Shown here piece by piece: positions 22,831-33,717 of a stretch of DNA of 64,000 nucleotides. Position 1 is the first letter of the stretch. The number at the start of each line of letters is the position of its first letter. The notes beneath the pieces are model-generated. The model made no database searches. It was not told the origin of the DNA and was given only the letters and a program-made list of their open reading frames with translations. Origin of the DNA: Cryptomeria japonica (Eukaryota; Streptophyta; Pinopsida; Cupressales; Cupressaceae). The stretch is taken from NCBI RefSeq assembly GCF_030272615.1, contig NC_081410.1, positions 501,978,442-502,042,441 on the forward strand, written 5' to 3'. Both the position numbers and the translations under genes were made by a program.

Positions 22831-25800
22831 CTCACTTAAGAGGCTCAAATGACTACAATATGAGAGTGTTTTTATGTAATCCAAGTTCCCTAAAATGAAA
22901 AACCACCTTATGTTACTTGAATTTGTAGAGCTCCTTTAGTGAACTTGTAACAAAATTAAAAAAATTGAGTACATGAGAAAATATAAATGCCATTTTAATT
23001 TTAAATTTTAAAATTGTCCTTGTCATAGTTATGGTGTGCATTATATTAGGTGTTACTATGTTCAACATTCAAGACTCTAGGGCTATCATTAGATCTATGT
23101 CACTCCATCAATATATACAAAAATCTGTATTATTTAGTTTTCTCACTATTTTTTTTGAACAAAATTTACTATTATATTTATGTAAATAGATGCAAATAAT
23201 ATATAATATGTAATCTATATTTATATTATATTATATAACATATATTATTTATTATATATATATTTATATTATTTTTATATTATATTATATTAATTATATA
23301 TTTATATATATTATAATGAAATATACAATATGAATATCTATTATTTCTAATATAATACAATATAAACATATATTAAAAATCATCTTTATTTTCAAAAATA
23401 AAGTATTTTAAAAAAATAAAAATTGAACTCCAACAGAATTCTCATAGTCTTATCACTAATCGACATAGTTATAAAAATCATAAAGAAACCTAAAAACCAT
23501 TTTTAAAAATGAAAAAAAAACAAAGAAAAATAACCAATTTTTAGAGCTTTGAAATGGTTCCAAAATCTACTTTGGCACCCACAAAGGTTTTGATAACTAC
23601 ACTAAGGGATCACATACTATTCAAAAGAAGAGCAAGAAGAAATGTCAAAAGTGATTGTCATTTTGTAACTATGTTGGTTTTATTTCCTTTACACATCTAG
23701 TGTTGAGGGATTTTTTGTTCCCCTTCAAATCTATAATGAATAAATAAGGGTTAGGAACTTTTTTTGTGTTTGTTAGATTCTTTTCTAAGGTTCGTAACCT
23801 CTTTCATTACCCAATTAGAAATAAAATCTTATTTTTGGTATGTGTTGTCATTTGTCATGGTCTACAAACCACTCCAAAACTTAATAAGGAGAAATAAAAT
23901 GCTAAATTTGTGTTCAATAACTCTAACTATTAGAAAACCATTGCAATTTTCAAAAGGTTAAAGGCATCGATAAATGGAGGGAGTGTCAAAGAGTTTAGTG
24001 TTTCTTGACACTTTTAAAGGTTTGTGAACCTTTGCATATGTCGACAAAGATAAAGTGATATTTTTTTAGTAAATGTGTTGATGGCTTTGCAAGGATTGTA
24101 ACCTTTGTAAATCATTGAAATACGAGACAATTAAGAGCACTTGGTTGTCCCTCTTTTATCAACCTTATTCAATAGTTACTATCTTTTGTGAACTATTGAT
24201 TGAGAGAAAATAAGATAAGATAAGTATTTTGGCCTATTTAATGGTTTTGAGCCCATCTAAACTATTGGAAAAATTTGATACTTTTAAAATGTGTTGATGA
24301 TAGAAATTTTTATATGTGGCGAAGTCTCGAAAAACATGATAACTTCTTTGAAAAAGCCATTATAACTGATAGAAGTGAATATTATTTATCTTATAGATTT
24401 AGATCCTACATAAGCTCTCATAAATTTAGTATTGCCACCATATAGAACTAGAACACTTTAATATTAACTCTTTAGCATATTGTCAGCTTTTATATTCTTT
24501 CATTAAAATGTAAACAACTAACATTGGGGCTAAATTGGTCCACCCATAGGAGGGGAGAAACTTTGAAGTCATTGTAATCATTTTTAGAGTGTTTTAGGGA
24601 AGTGGGAACTTCTCAAAGGCCTCCTCCTTCGATTGTCACCTTAATTCATTCCTAAACACCTTCAAACCCCCAATGCCTCTATGCAACTATGTTTTCATGT
24701 GCTTATCCTGAGAAAAACCACAATTGTTACTACAACAAGGTAGTGATGCCCAACAAAGCATAACATAATGGATTTTTTTAAATGATGTAGTTGCAAAAGG
24801 TCTGGAAGATGTGTAATAAATGAGGGATCATAGTCATGATGTAGGAACATTTTGGTAAAATGTAATAAGGAAAAGTGGTTTTTGAGGCTCCTTGATTACG
24901 ACACCTAGCATGGTATATTTATTATGCATAACACCAAGTACCATAATGTACACCTATGTCTAACCGACCTAGAATAGATGAGAGCCTTGAAATAGAGGCC
25001 ATGATGGATGCTCAAGCATACTCAAGTCATAACTATCTGGTAAGTGGTACAAAGTCATCTTCGATAACCATCATCAAAGTAAGAGTGTTGAACTAAAGAT
25101 AAACATCCATTGAAAGATCATTAAATAATAAAAAAATCATGCCACTCTTTACTAGTCCATTTAAGCTCTTTCTCCATCACCTTAAAGATACATTCTCAAA
25201 ATTTGAATAACCTTGAGATGATTATAGAGGACATTATCATTATAGAAGCCTAAACTTACGAATATTTTTTGTATTCTGAAGCCTAAACTTAAGAAGATTT
25301 TTTGCATTCTCAATTTTATATGATAATATTGATCTTACTTGCAAGTTGCATAGCCCAGTATATTTAAAGCTAAGAAAGACCTTGGTCGTACTTGGAGCTC
25401 GCATGAAAGTGTGTTGACAATAATGAATATCTATCAATTCAAATAGCGTCAAAAACCATAGCATTACTTTTTGTTGTTATAAAATAAAATAGAAGGCATC
25501 ACATCTAGTAATAGTATATAAAAAATTTTAACTTCTAATATTTTATTATTTTAAAAGTAAATTTTTATCTCAGACTATGTGAAGGGCCAAAAAATGACTC
25601 AAATCTCCTCATCCAATCAGATTGATAATAATAATTAATATTTTAAATTTTTTTTTCTAAAATAATTCACATGTTAATATTTGAAAACATAAATATTTGT
25701 TTGAGATTGAAAAATTATAACATTCAAATTGTTAATAGGTACACATATTAATCTATGATTTAAAAACAATGGAATGCAATACTACTTACTAGTAGGCGCT

Positions 25801-26699
25801 AAATAATAAGAAATATGATAATGGTTTACATGTGCATTAATTTGTATGTTAATAAATATATTTCTATTAATATATGCTAATATTACATACTTTTTTCATT
25901 ATTTTTTTGGTTTTTGAAATATAAAATTCATATTTAATGGTTGATACTTAAATAAATTATTTTTTAAATATTTTGTCTATATTGATGCAGATGAAGTTGG
26001 GGATAAGCCCAATCTCCTAGCCTTAAAGAAAAACTCTTTTAGAAATCAAAATAGCAGAAATTGCCATTTTAATAAACTATCAAATTATGAGACATTGCAC
26101 TAGCTCATGTTTTTTGCATTAATTTCATACATTATCCTACTAAAATCAAGAGTTCAGACATCCTATTACAAATTTTCATCTTTGTTTGTGGCCAATTTAA
26201 AATTAAATTAAACTCTATTGTATTAAAAAATTAAAAGTTCAAAACATTAAAGGATCACCCTATCATCTCACAATAAAAATATCAATATCTAAACCACCTA
26301 TATGTCCATTTGTCCATTCTAGCAGAAAAATCACTATTGTAAATAGTCTTGGCAATGCTAAAGATTTGTGAATCAAATTTCTCATATTTAATTTTTGAAT
26401 GCACATAATATGTCTGATTTAACTTTCCTCTCACTACAAAATCAACGACTAATTTATCCAAACTTCTATGCATCCTCTTTTCTTTATTAAAAAACCTATT
26501 TTCTTTATTTCTAATCTCTCTAGGTGTTACCTTGCACCCCTTGATCTATGTTCTTGTCTATAGACTAGTCTCTTTTTCCAAATTTTTGCATACTCTCTCC
26601 TTTTCTTTGTCTTTACTAATTTTTTATTCCATAATCTCCACAACTCCAGTGTCATATCTTTCTTTATTTGTTGACTAACAAATTTATTTTCCTCTATTT
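22831..26699. other. AT-rich spacer without recognised genes
   Basis: No coding homology found on either strand. 23150-23420 is extremely AT-rich (tata/atta). A small tandem duplication lies at 25246-25311. The rest appears to be decayed, unassignable sequence. Confidence 0.45.
25246..25311. repeat. Short tandem duplication, two units of about 33 bases
   Basis: Two adjacent units each contain gaagcctaaactta and attttttg with a trailing attct; the second has a few substitutions. Confidence 0.7.
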
Positions 26700-26914
26700 T
26701 AAAAAAAAAAATTACAAAACTTTAATCTTCTTGTACGCACATCATCAAATGCTTCTTAAAATTATAAAATGCTACCTCATATTTTTTTGACCAAACAAAC
26801 TTCTTTCATTTCGTCTAAACAAAATTTATACAATGAGCCAACCTAGAAAATTATTTTAGAAGATGATGATATTAAACCAACAACCCCATGAAATTGTGAA
26901 CCTCTGAGATATTC
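26700..26914 (-). pseudogene. Older Gypsy remnant (RT/RNase H junction), downstream half
   Basis: The minus-strand frames just left of the LTR at 26915 contain FVWSKKYEVAFYNFKKHL-like sequence (about 26810-26750). This resembles the F-x-W...AF..LK..L motif at the start of the Gypsy RNase H domain. It is preceded by a decayed connection segment. It fits as the continuation of the RT remnant at 39018-39531, now separated by the insertion of the element at 26915-39012. Similarity fades at about 26700. Confidence 0.5.
26910..26914. repeat. Target-site duplication, left copy (one mismatch)
   Basis: tattc here and cattc at 39013-39017, bracketing the Gypsy element. Confidence 0.55.
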
Positions 26915-28478
26915 TAGTGCAGGACCACCCAAAGATACAAATGAAGCCTAAAAGAGTCTAATATCACCCATGAGGTGAAAATTATCGTATGTAGTAGGTT
27001 GATAGGTTTGTGAGTCAATAAGACCCAATTGATGTAAGACATTGTTATGGTTGCATTTTATAAGCCACCATGGACAAATGACCATGTGGGTCAGTAGGAG
27101 TCTAGGAATGAGTTAAGAAAATAAATATTGGTCCTAGAAACATCATACCAATCCTTGGAATAGGGAGAATACACCTTGGAGTCACCAAATTTGAAAAGTG
27201 CAAGTTGACAACTTTTGTTGTCATTGCAAAATGTTGTAAAAGGGGGTAACTAACCCTCCAGTGGTTTCAGAGTTTGAAAAGTGGTTGGAAACCATTAGAG
27301 AGGCTATATTATACCAACTTGGATCAATTCCAGGGTTTTTGTTGGTGTTTTTGTTGAAGTTATTGAAATTGGTAATGTTTTGGAGTTTGGAACAATACAA
27401 TATATTTGTAGTTTTTTGAAATTTTGTGTGTTTGATGTTCATTTCTGACCGATATGGATTGGTGGATTCCTGAAACCAATTGGATGAGTTAGGGAAGTCT
27501 CTTACCTTCCATTTGAATCAATTTTAAGGTATTTTAACAATTGTTTTGTAGAGATCCATCAAAATCTAACCAGACTGGTCACAAACCTTGCCGACACCTA
27601 GGGTTTCACTGTAAAGATGCCCTTAATCTGACATTTTCACCAGAGGGCCAAAAAACCTATGAGAAAATTTTAGAGGGCCCATTGTACCATAATATTTTGG
27701 TGTTGGTTTTCATGAAGTCTCCAAGCATGAAGAGATTGAATTGACCCTAGGCAGGCATCTCTATGTGACCGCCTAAACTGTAGAAGTAAAAATCACTTGT
27801 AGTAGACAAAGAAGATGGGATCAAGTCCGAAAACCTTGGATTTGGTGGTTTAACACCTTACCCCACCTTTTATAAGTGTTTTCTTAGTTTTGTGACTAAT
27901 ACAAGGGGTACTTGCTTTGTAAATTAGGCCTAATTGGCTTAATTAGGTCTGGAAGGACAGTAAGGATATAGTCCTTTCAAACTTGGGGCTACATTCTAAG
28001 CCTTTGGGAAATTGTATAACTTGATAAAGGGTATCTAAATATTCCCTTACTGTGTCTTGTCCTTTAGAATTTTATTGAGTTGTGTGTGGATAACTCAACC
28101 GATAAGGCTACTAGTCAACTGGTAGGGCTACTAGAAAAATAGGACAGTTGTGAGACAACTACCCCCTAACATATTTTATAGTTGGATCTTATGGATGTTT
28201 TGTGTTGGTTGGACCACCAATAGAAAAAATACAATAGGTTTACATGCCACTGGTACCGAAAGCTTGTTTGCCATTCACACAAGGGTAGAGTATTTTCATT
28301 CCACCGGTACTGAAAGATACTAATCCGGTATCGATCCGGTCACACAAATTGTTGTGTGAGTTGAGTACTTGGTAGGTGTGTTGTTTGAAATGTTGAACAA
28401 ACAAAACAAATTGATTTGGACATAGTAGTTGTGTATGAGAGAAGGTTATCACCTAGATTGTTGCCTGGCTCTACATCG
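26915..28478 (+). repeat. 5' LTR of Gypsy 26915-39012
   Basis: 1564 bases, start TAGTGCAGGACC (ancestral TG probably mutated), direct repeat of 37459-39012 with scattered substitutions. Confidence 0.9.
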
Positions 28479-28481
28479 TAT

Positions 28482-28493
28482 TGGTATCAAAGA
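28482..28493 (+). other. Primer-binding site
   Basis: TGGTATCAAAGA, three bases after the 5' LTR, matches the initiator tRNA-Met PBS TGGTATCAGAG with one substitution. Confidence 0.8.
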
Positions 28494-28566
28494 ACGAGTT
28501 GGATCACTTGGGGAAAGTGATTTTTGGTGTATGTCCATAGAAGGAAGTGAGGGAGAGGCTAGAAAC

Positions 28567-29600
28567 ATGCCTCCTAAGAGAATGTCTCAAGATGCCATCA
28601 AGAAGTTGTTTGAGGAGATGTTTGGAAATAGAGTGAGGGAGTTAGAGAAGGCCAAAGGCAAAGGAAAGGAGGGTGAATGTGACTCCAAGGAAGAAGAAGA
28701 CCAAGGGGGAGAAAAAGAGACCCCAAGATGGGAAGTTGAGCTACCTGCAGATTAGAGACAATTTGTTTAGGTCCTGAAGTCCATTCGGAGATAATCCTCA
28801 TCAAGTAAAGATGACATCCTTATGTTTAGTGGGAAAATAAATGCAGAAGAAGTGATGGATTAGATTGAGGTATTGAACAACCATTTTGAATGCAAGGAGA
28901 CCCCTGAGAATAAAAAGGTTATCTTTGCTAAGTCCAAGATGAAAGGAGAAGCGCTCACTTGTTGGAATTACCTCCAAGCTGAGAGGGTGAAGGAAGGTAC
29001 AGGTATGATAACCTCATGGGATAGAATGTTGGCAAAAATGAAGACACAATTCATCCCAGTAGACTATGAAGTCCAAGTCTACAAGAAGTTGCAAAGTTTT
29101 AGGCAAAAAGACCATGATGTGAGTACATATACCGAGGAGTTACATAGGTTGACTCTAAGGACTAAACACCATGAGGAGGAACCAAAATAAGTGGCATGAT
29201 ATCTTAGTGGATTTAAATATAGTATCCAAGATGAGATCAACATACTAGCACCAGAGACCGTGAACAAGTGCTTTCAATTACCACTCAAAGGAGAGGAGAA
29301 GTTAAAGAGAAAGAATGATCAGAATAATAGAGGTAAAGGGGGCAGCAACTTCAGAGACAAAGGCCCTATGAATGGTAGAGGATAAAGTCCTAGGCCATAA
29401 GGAGAGGCTAATCAAGAAAGTCAGCATGGAGATGGTAACAGAAGAGGGGGTTTCAGAGGAAGAAGTCCCAATCATAAAGGTAGATTTGGTAGAAGAAGCT
29501 CAGAGCCTTTCAGATGCTACAACTGCAATCAAGTAGGTCATGCGATAGCTAAGTTCCCTAAGAAGACTGTATCAAGCCCCCAAGGAGAAAGGAGAACACA
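28567..29600 (+). pseudogene. Gypsy gag with zinc knuckle (broken)
   Basis: Begins at the ATG at 28567 (MPPKRMSQDAIKKLFEEMFG), then a Lys/Glu-rich linker with a stop at 28753. The retrotrans_gag core follows at 28873-29190, including KMKGEALTCWNYLQAE and the YTEELHRLTLRTK segment that ends the capsid-like domain. Stops occur before and after the core (28861, 29188). A Gly/Arg/Asn-rich stretch leads to a CCHC knuckle at about 29518, CYNCNQVGHAIAKF, where the last Cys is Phe. Gag would package the element RNA. Confidence 0.8.
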
Positions 29601-29629
29601 TTTGGTTCAAGACACTGATTGTTAGAGTG

Positions 29630-30309
29630 TCAATTCACTTGATTTCGATGGACTTCCAGAGAGAGAAGAAGCCTTGATGATGAGGAGAACATTGTTGAAG
29701 GTACCAAGCAATACTAAACCTCCACAAAGGAAGACACTCTTTCGGACCACATGCAAAGAAGGAGGCAAGGTATGTAAGGTTATAATAGAATTAGGTTCAA
29801 TTGAAAATTTAGTATCCTTAAAAATGGTAGAGAAACTAAAATTGACAAGAATTCCTAATCCATTTTTATATAAAGTTTCTTGGCTTACTAAAGGAAAATA
29901 AACCTTGGTATAAGAGAAATCATGGGTTGAATTTTAGATAGTAGAATACAAAGACACAATTTTGTTTGATATTTTTGATATGGATGCTTGTCATATTCTT
30001 TTTGGGAGGCCATGGTAATATGACCTCAAGGCCCATCATGATGGACACAAGAACACCTACTCCATCACCAAAGATAAAAAAGCGATTGAATTGATACCCC
30101 TGCCTAATAACAGTAAGGATCAGAAGGAGAAGGAGGCCAAGATCATGATCATGGAAGGAAAAGAGTTCCTCAAGGAAATCAAGGAAGAAGGAACACCTTG
30201 TTTTGCAATTATGTCAGTACCAAGGCAAGAAAAAGAACCCACTGTAGATGAAAAGGTAGAAAAGAAAAGGGTGACAGTACCTGAGGAGGTGAAGGAAATG
30301 TTGAGCAAA
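29630..30309 (+). pseudogene. Gypsy aspartic protease region and linker (broken)
   Basis: Typical lead-in EALMMRRTLLK, then LFRTTCKEGGKVCKVII. The active site is ELGSIENL instead of DSGSxxNL, so both Asp and Ser are changed. VEKLKL, a stop at 29899, then DMDACHILFGRPW and HHDGHKNTYSI mark the C-terminal half of the protease. A Lys/Glu-rich linker (30091-30308) leads into RT. Confidence 0.75.
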
Positions 30310-31170
30310 TAAAAGGACGTAGTTGTAGAAGAGTTTCAAAGGACCCTACCACCAATAAGGGAGATAAGCCATTGTATTGAATTCATTCCTGGTGCCACCT
30401 TACCAAACAATCTAGCCTACAAAATGACTCACGAACAAAATGAGGAAGTTGCAAGGCAGATCCAAGAGTTGCTTGAGAAAGGTTTGATAGGGAAGATCTT
30501 GAGCCCTTGTGCAGTCTCAGTTGTCTTAGCACCAAAGAAGGAGGAAACATGGAGATTATGCACTGATTCCCAGGCCATTAACTTGATAACCATCAGGTAT
30601 AGATTCCCTATGCCTATAATAGAAGATTTTCTTGATTGTTTAGGAGGTGGAAGATATTATTCCAAGATTGATTTAAAAAGTAGTTATCAACAAATAAGGA
30701 TTAGAGAAGGTGATGAATGGAAAACTACTTTTATAACAAAAAAAGGATTGTATGAATGGAGGGTGATGCCATTTGGATTGTCAAATGCCCCCAACACTTT
30801 CATGAGACTCATGAATGAGGTGTTGAAGGAGTTCATTGGTAAGTTTGTCATAGTATGCCTAGAGGACATCCTAGTGTTTAGCAAGACAAAGGTGGGGCAC
30901 CTAAAACATTTGGATATGGTCTTAATAAGGTTGAATGAAGAGAAACTAATGATAAACATGTAAAAGAGTGTGTTTTTGTAGAAATAACTGACTTACCTTG
31001 GGGTTGTGATTTCTAGAGGAAATCTGAAATTGGATGCTGATAAAGTGAATGCCATTCTCACATGGCCAACTCCTAGAACAATTGGTGATGTAAGGAATTT
31101 GCATGGCCTTGCTTCCTTTTATAGGAATTTTATCAGGAACTTTAGCCAAATTTGTGCTCCCATGTTAGAG
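30310..31170 (+). pseudogene. Gypsy reverse transcriptase (broken)
   Basis: Nearly complete RT: REISHCIEFIPGA, QIQELLEKGLIGKILSPCAV, VVLAPKKEETWRLCTD, YSKIDLKSSYQQIRI, TTFITKKGLYEWRVMPFGL, SNAPNTFMRLMNEVL and then the catalytic box. It reads CLED at 30855-30866 instead of YLDD, so one catalytic Asp is lost. A stop at 30961 interrupts the thumb, which resumes with YLGVVISRGNLKLDADK. The other changes are mild, so the domain is unambiguous. Confidence 0.9.
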
Positions 31171-31690
31171 ACCATCAGGGGTGGACAAAAGTCCAAATTT
31201 TCATGGACCAAGGAGGCGAATGAAGCATTTGAAATGTTGAACAAAAATGTATCCCAGCAACTGTTTCTTACCTTACCTGATTTTGACAAAATATTTCAGA
31301 TTGAATGTGATGCAAGTCATTTGGACATAGGTACGGTACTCAGCCAAGAAGGTAGGCCAATTGCATTTTATAGTGAAAAGTTGAATGATACTAAAAAGAA
31401 ATATTCTTCCTATGATTTGGAGATGTATGCATTAGTTCAAGCACTAAAGAAGTGGAGGCACTATTTGCTTCCCAAAGAGTTTTTTGTATATACAAATAAT
31501 CAAGCACTAAGATTCCTAAATAGCTAGGAGAAATTGAGAAATAAACATATGAAGTGGGTTGAGTCCATTCAGGCCTACACCTTTACATTTAAACATAAGA
31601 AAGGTGTCTCAAACAAATTTGCAGATGCTCTTAGCAGGAGGGCACTAACAGTTTCTGAAATCTAGTTGGAGAGTGTATGAATTGATTCCC
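31171..31690 (+). pseudogene. Gypsy RNase H domain (broken)
   Basis: FSWTKEANEAFEMLNK, then FQIECDASHLDIGTVLSQEG (catalytic Asp present), PIAFYSEKLN, YSSYDLEMYALVQALKKWRH (Glu present) and FFVYTNNQALRFL, where the usual TDH is TNN. A stop at 31525 precedes KGVSNKFADALSRRA. Typical Gypsy RNase H length. Confidence 0.85.
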
Positions 31691-31839
31691 TCAAGGGTAT
31701 GTATGTTGCAGATGAATATTTCAAAGACATCTACGAGGAATGGATTGAGTTTGGTAGCAGGTATCATTTAGAGTATTTTTATTATTTGATTCAACATGGT
31801 CTTCTTTTCAAATGATGTCAGTTATGCATTCCTAAATGT

Positions 31840-32791
31840 ATAATGAGGGATAACATAATTAAGGAGAAGCATAATGGTTGCATGGGGGGACACTTTGGAC
31901 TAGAGAAAACTATTGAGTTGGTGAGAAGATTTTATCACTGGCCTAAATTGCAGAAAAATATTTGAAAAGTTGTGGATTCATGTGTGGTGTGTCAAAAGGC
32001 CAAAGGGACAACAACAAATGCATGACTATACTAGCCATTGCCCATTCCTCCAAGACCTTGGGAAAGTGTGAGCATGGACTTTGTGATGGGTTTTCCAAGA
32101 ACTCAAAAAGGTTTTGATAGTGGTTTTACATGGTTGTTGACAGGTTTAGAAAGATGGCACATTTCTTGCCATGCAAGAGCACAAGTGATACTACATATGT
32201 TGCAAACCTTTGCTTTAATGAGGTTGTGAGAATACATGCTTCACCCTTGAACATTATGTCAGACAGAGATGTGAAATTTGTAAGACATTTTTGGAGGACT
32301 TTATGGAGGAAGTTAGGCACAAACTTGTCTTTTAGTTCAGCTTATCATCCCCAAACAGATGGCTAAACAAAAGTGGTCAATAGGTCACTCGGAAACTTGT
32401 TAAGGTGCCACACCAAGTAGCATGGTCAAAAGTGGGACTCTTTTATATCCCAAGAAGAATATGCCTATAATCTATAAATAGGAGTACCGGAAGAAGCTCT
32501 TTCCAAATTGTCTACGGTTTGAATCCAAGAGGTGTGCTAGAATTGAGAAACCTACCCTCAACTGAACATATTAGTGCTTGTGGAGAAGAATTTGTTGAAG
32601 GGATAAAGGAGATTCATGACCAAGTTAGGAAGCAATTGCAGAGAAGTACAGAGAAGTACAAGGAGCAGGCTGATAGAAGAAAGAGAGATGTGTAGTTCCA
32701 AGTTGGAGACATCATATGGGCAAAATTGAAAAAGGAGAGATTGCCAAAAGGGAAACACACAAAGCTCATGATGCGAAAGGTTGGATGTTGT
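31840..32791 (+). pseudogene. Gypsy integrase, N-terminal and catalytic part (broken)
   Basis: The HHCC finger is visible as HNGCMGGHFGLEKT and CVVCQKAKG. The catalytic core starts [19 protein letters not shown] (first Asp). A frameshift near 32110 moves into the frame [14 protein letters not shown], then HASPLNIMSDRDVKFVRHFW (second Asp) and YHPQTDG. The third acidic residue region is decayed. The C-terminal part (VGDIIWAKLKKERLPKGK as frame fragments) runs up to 32791, where the DNA element is inserted. Confidence 0.85.
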
Positions 32792-32795
32792 CAAA
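32792..32795. repeat. 4-bp target-site duplication, left copy
   Basis: caaa, matching 37082-37085. With one copy removed together with the insert, the integrase C-terminal frame of the host Gypsy is continuous across the junction, supporting this boundary. Confidence 0.65.
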
Positions 32796-32840
32796 GGGTT
32801 AGTGCAAGATCATGGGGGGCCAAAAAGTGGCAATGTGAAA
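32796..32840 (+). repeat. Left terminal inverted repeat
   Basis: Pairs with 37029-37081. The core GTGCAAGATCATGG is perfect in both ends; the rest is imperfect with an insertion in the right copy. Confidence 0.75.
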
Positions 32841-32940
32841 AAAATAGCTTTCTCCACTCACCTAAAAATGCGAAAATCCGTGTTGACTTTTTGCTTGGCC
32901 TGGGTGTCAGTACACCTTGGCATGGTAAACACCTAAGAAA

Positions 32941-32992
32941 ATCGGATATCGGATAAAATCAGATATCCGATAATATCGGATATCCGATTTTT
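32941..32992. repeat. CGGATATCCG palindrome cluster, left
   Basis: Four to five overlapping copies of the words cggatatc, gatatccgat and cggatatccg occur in about 50 bases, in both orientations. Related words recur at 33427-33453, 33548-33573 and 36242-36251. Confidence 0.8.
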
Positions 32993-33000
32993 ATTTGTAA

Positions 33001-33420
33001 TTTTAAATTAAAATAAATTATATAATATATAATGTAATATAATAATATATTATATATTACATATTATATAATATATTATATATTATTATATTATATTATA
33101 TATTATATAATACACAATATATAATATAATATTAGATTATAAAATATTATATTATATTATATTATATAATAATATATTATTATATTATATATTATATTAT
33201 TATATTATTATATTATTATATTATATAATTATATTATATAATACGTATTATATAATATAATAATATATAATATAATATAATATTATATATTATATAATAT
33301 GTATTATATAATATATTATTATATTATACATAATATAATATAATATAATACGTATTATATATTATATAAGATATTATTATATTATATAATATAATGTTAT
33401 TTTAAAATAATTTAAGTATA
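33001..33420. repeat. AT-only low-complexity block (taatat/attata)
   Basis: About 420 bases composed almost solely of A and T, with many self-complementary ttatataa/aatatatt words. It lies between two CGGATATCC clusters. Confidence 0.85.
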
Positions 33421-33590
33421 AAAATTGGATATCGGATTATATCGGACATCCGATTTTAATATATAAATTTGTGGTCCTAAATTTTTTTTTTGTTGCAGCC
33501 CTTTTTTTTTTTACTATTACCACATTAATAGTAATGATAGAAACTGAATATCCGATAAAATCCGATATCTGATTTTATTACTCATATGTT

Positions 33591-33717
33591 AGAGATAGAG
33601 AGAGGGGGGGAAGAGAGAGAGAGACAAACATCAGGGGGGGGGAGAGAGATTAGGGGAGAGAGGGGGGAGTGGGGAGAGAGAGAGAGAGAGAGAGAGAGAA
33701 GGGGAGAGAGAGAGTGA
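33591..33717. repeat. Purine (GA/G) tract, left border of satellite
   Basis: Almost pure purine for about 125 bases with runs of up to nine or ten G, and agagagattaggggagagag-like words. It is the inverted counterpart of 36039-36148. Confidence 0.9.

Noticed and set aside
26282-26473. Minus-strand open frame as possible continuation of the old Gypsy
   Set aside because: No RNase H or integrase motif could be matched; similarity to Gypsy stops near 26700.
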